Part shown: piece by piece, positions 42,201-45,200 of the stretch | Layout of the letters: each line of letters starts with the position of its first letter | How positions within the stretch are numbered: position 1 is the stretch's first letter | DNA from: Antedon mediterranea | Taxonomy: Eukaryota; Echinodermata; Crinoidea; Comatulida; Antedonidae | NCBI RefSeq assembly: GCF_964355755.1 | Contig: NC_092672.1 | Span: 9,668,501 to 9,732,500, forward strand | Reading direction: 5' to 3' | DNA length: 64,000 nt | Program-made: the position numbers and the translations under genes | Notes under the pieces: model-generated | Seen by the model: only the letters and a program-made list of their open reading frames with translations | Told to the model about the DNA's origin: nothing | Databases searched by the model: none

Positions 42201-45200
42201 ATGTCGTTGGAGAAGGTAATTTCTTTTACCAATTTCACTTCAGAGATTTTCTAGGTGATGTGTGAGGGGTTAGTCTTCAATGATTGGCGGAAAACTACCA
42301 TATACATTTCAATTAATACAATAGTAATATAATATATATCTGTATCAACCTATTATGTGTATCTATCACATGGGATACATAATGATTGTCCTCAGAGAAA
42401 AAACTTTCTTATACTAGATTGTAATTAATATTTTTTTTGAAATTTCTGGGTTTTTTTTGGTATGTTTTGTATATGGATGAACTACTATTCGAAATAAAGA
42501 AAATGAATGAATGATATTTATCTGAGCATAATTAATTAGTTAACTTAGTTATAATGTACGTACTATAGATATGCCTACACAATGAATAAGTAAAATGTTT
42601 TCTAAATTTTTTGTCAGATCTGCCTATTGTTTGTGAAGAAGGTTACTGCTATAACAGTGGAAGTTGTTCTATAAACTCACTATTAGAAAAAGAATGCAGG
42701 TAATTATATTATTACAAAGTTAAAGAGACATTTTTATGTTTTTATTTGGTTGATTTAATATTTACGTTTTCAGAACATGTTGATATTTTTATTGTGCTCT
42801 TGTTTTTATAGTTGTGTTAATAACTTTTCGGGTGATCGATGTGAAGAATGCCCATCAAACTATTGCGAAAATGGCGGGAATTGCTCAACATCATCAGGCG
42901 TTGCAAGCTGCAGGTAAGTATTTGCCTTCTTTTGATTTAAGACACATGTGAAAACAAAATGTATCGCGAGCGCGTGTGTAATGACAGGAAATCCTAGAAA
43001 TGACATTTTGTACGCGCGCGTAAATGTTGTATGTGGTGTTTTCACTTAGTACTTCCAGTTCAGTTCTTTCAGTTGAACTCTTTCTAAAAATAAAAATAAT
43101 TTGCAGTTATGTTTAACTTACTTATAATTAGTTATTATTCTTAATCTTCTACTGAACATATAACAAAATTAAGTCACACATCATCTAACTAAAATTTTAT
43201 TTTCTTTCCAGTTGTCCCTTGTACTTCTCCGGTTCACAATGTCAGACAATAAGCTGCCCTGATGATTATTGTCAAAATGGTGGTTCGTGTTTAATTACCA
43301 TACAAAATCCCGTACCAAGTTGCAAGTAAGATAATTATTCAATTTGTAGAACTTATGGCAGTATCACAGTGCTGATTTTAAATGTGCATCACGGATACGT
43401 AATGGAAATACAGAAAAAAAACCTTACAAAACCATTCCACAGAAAATGGTCCTATAAAATGAGTCGGGTTGGTGAACATCAGTCCAAAATACGCAGAATT
43501 TTTTCCAAAATACGTCAAGTTGAGGGCGCTATACTAATCCAAAATACGCGAGTCTTTCCAAAATACGTCAACTTGAGGGCGCTATTCATTTTCCAAAATA
43601 CGCAAATTGTCCAAAATACGTCAAATTGAGGGCGCTATTCATTTCCAAAATACGCGATTTGTCCAAAATACGTCAATTTGCAATTTGGGACCGCTAGTAA
43701 TTTTCCAAAATACGTCAACTTGAGGGCGGCAAACTTTTTTCCAAAATACGAGAGCCTTTCCAAATGTATCATATTGAAAGTGTAAGGTAAAATTACAGTT
43801 TAATGTATTAAAAAAAAGTTTCTTAGAGTAAAACAAACAAGTACATTTTAGTTATAAATGAAAGTATTGGAAGGCAGAATTTTTTGTAAATAAAATGTCA
43901 TAGAGTAGCCAATTATTATTTTTCAATGTAATCATTTATTACTAAATAAAAACAAATATGTTCCAACATCAGTCAATAGACAGTGCCTATAATATACATT
44001 AATAATGTCTGAACGATGTACGATTGCATTGCCAGACGTAGCTTGTTTAAATGAGGCATAAACCGGCTACAAAAATAGCATGTGCGTATATAGTATTTAA
44101 GCATAGTTATAGGCATGTGTTATATATTTGGTGATCTACAAAATCGATATTTTTCCCGAGCTCGACAGAGGGAGTAGCCAATTAGCCAAGTAGCTACTCC
44201 CTTCTAAACCCCCCAACATCGCTTTCAATTTAATGTACAGTACTTATGGTCAAATAAGTTCTGAATCTGAAATCTAACATAATAGTTATTTCATATAATA
44301 TATAATAATAAAAAGCATATGGTATTGTAATTAAAATAATATCAATAATTGGTTAGAAGAAGTAAAGTAATTATTTAAATCGCGTATTTTGGAAAATGAA
44401 TAGCGCTCTCAAGTTGACGTATTTTGGAAAATTACAAGCGGTTCCAAATTGACGTATTTTGGACAAATCGCGTATTTTGGAAAATGACTAGCGCCCTCAA
44501 CTTGACGTATTTTGGACAATTCGCGTATTTTGGAAAATGAATAGCGCCCTCAAGTCGACGTATTTTGGAAAGACTCGCGTATTTTGGATTAGTATAGCGC
44601 CCTCAACTTTACGTATTTTGGAAAAAATTCTGCGTATTTTGGACTGAATTTCACCAACCCTATTGTATAAAATCGTCCAGCAAAAGAGGAGAAAAATAAT
44701 AATTGAAAATATTTTTTTTTAAATTATATGTGAAGAGAATAATTTTTTTTTGGAATATTATTCCACAATTTTTTGTCGTATACCAATTTCCAATTTTCCT
44801 ATTAAATTGTTATATCCAATTATTCCTTGCACACTAAGAATGACTAGTATTGTTTAAAAAAAATACAGGTAGGCCATGTACATATACAAATAATAAGAAG
44901 TTTTTGGTATTCAGTTTGACAAGTTTCAAAATGTATGACCACAATCTTTATCTTTTCGTCAGCTGTCCTTTGCACTTTTCTGGTTCCCTTTGTGAAATTG
45001 TAAGTTGTCCTGGAGATTATTGTCAAAATGGTGGTACGTGTTCGATTACGGTGGAAAACCCAGTACCCACGTGTAGGTAAGAAAAGTACAATATACCATT
45101 GTCAAAGAAAGAACAGTAATTTGCCATGTTAGTGTAAGAAACTAAAAAAAAAATGGATGAGCCAATACTATTTGGTTATTGTGTGCGTATTATCATACTG

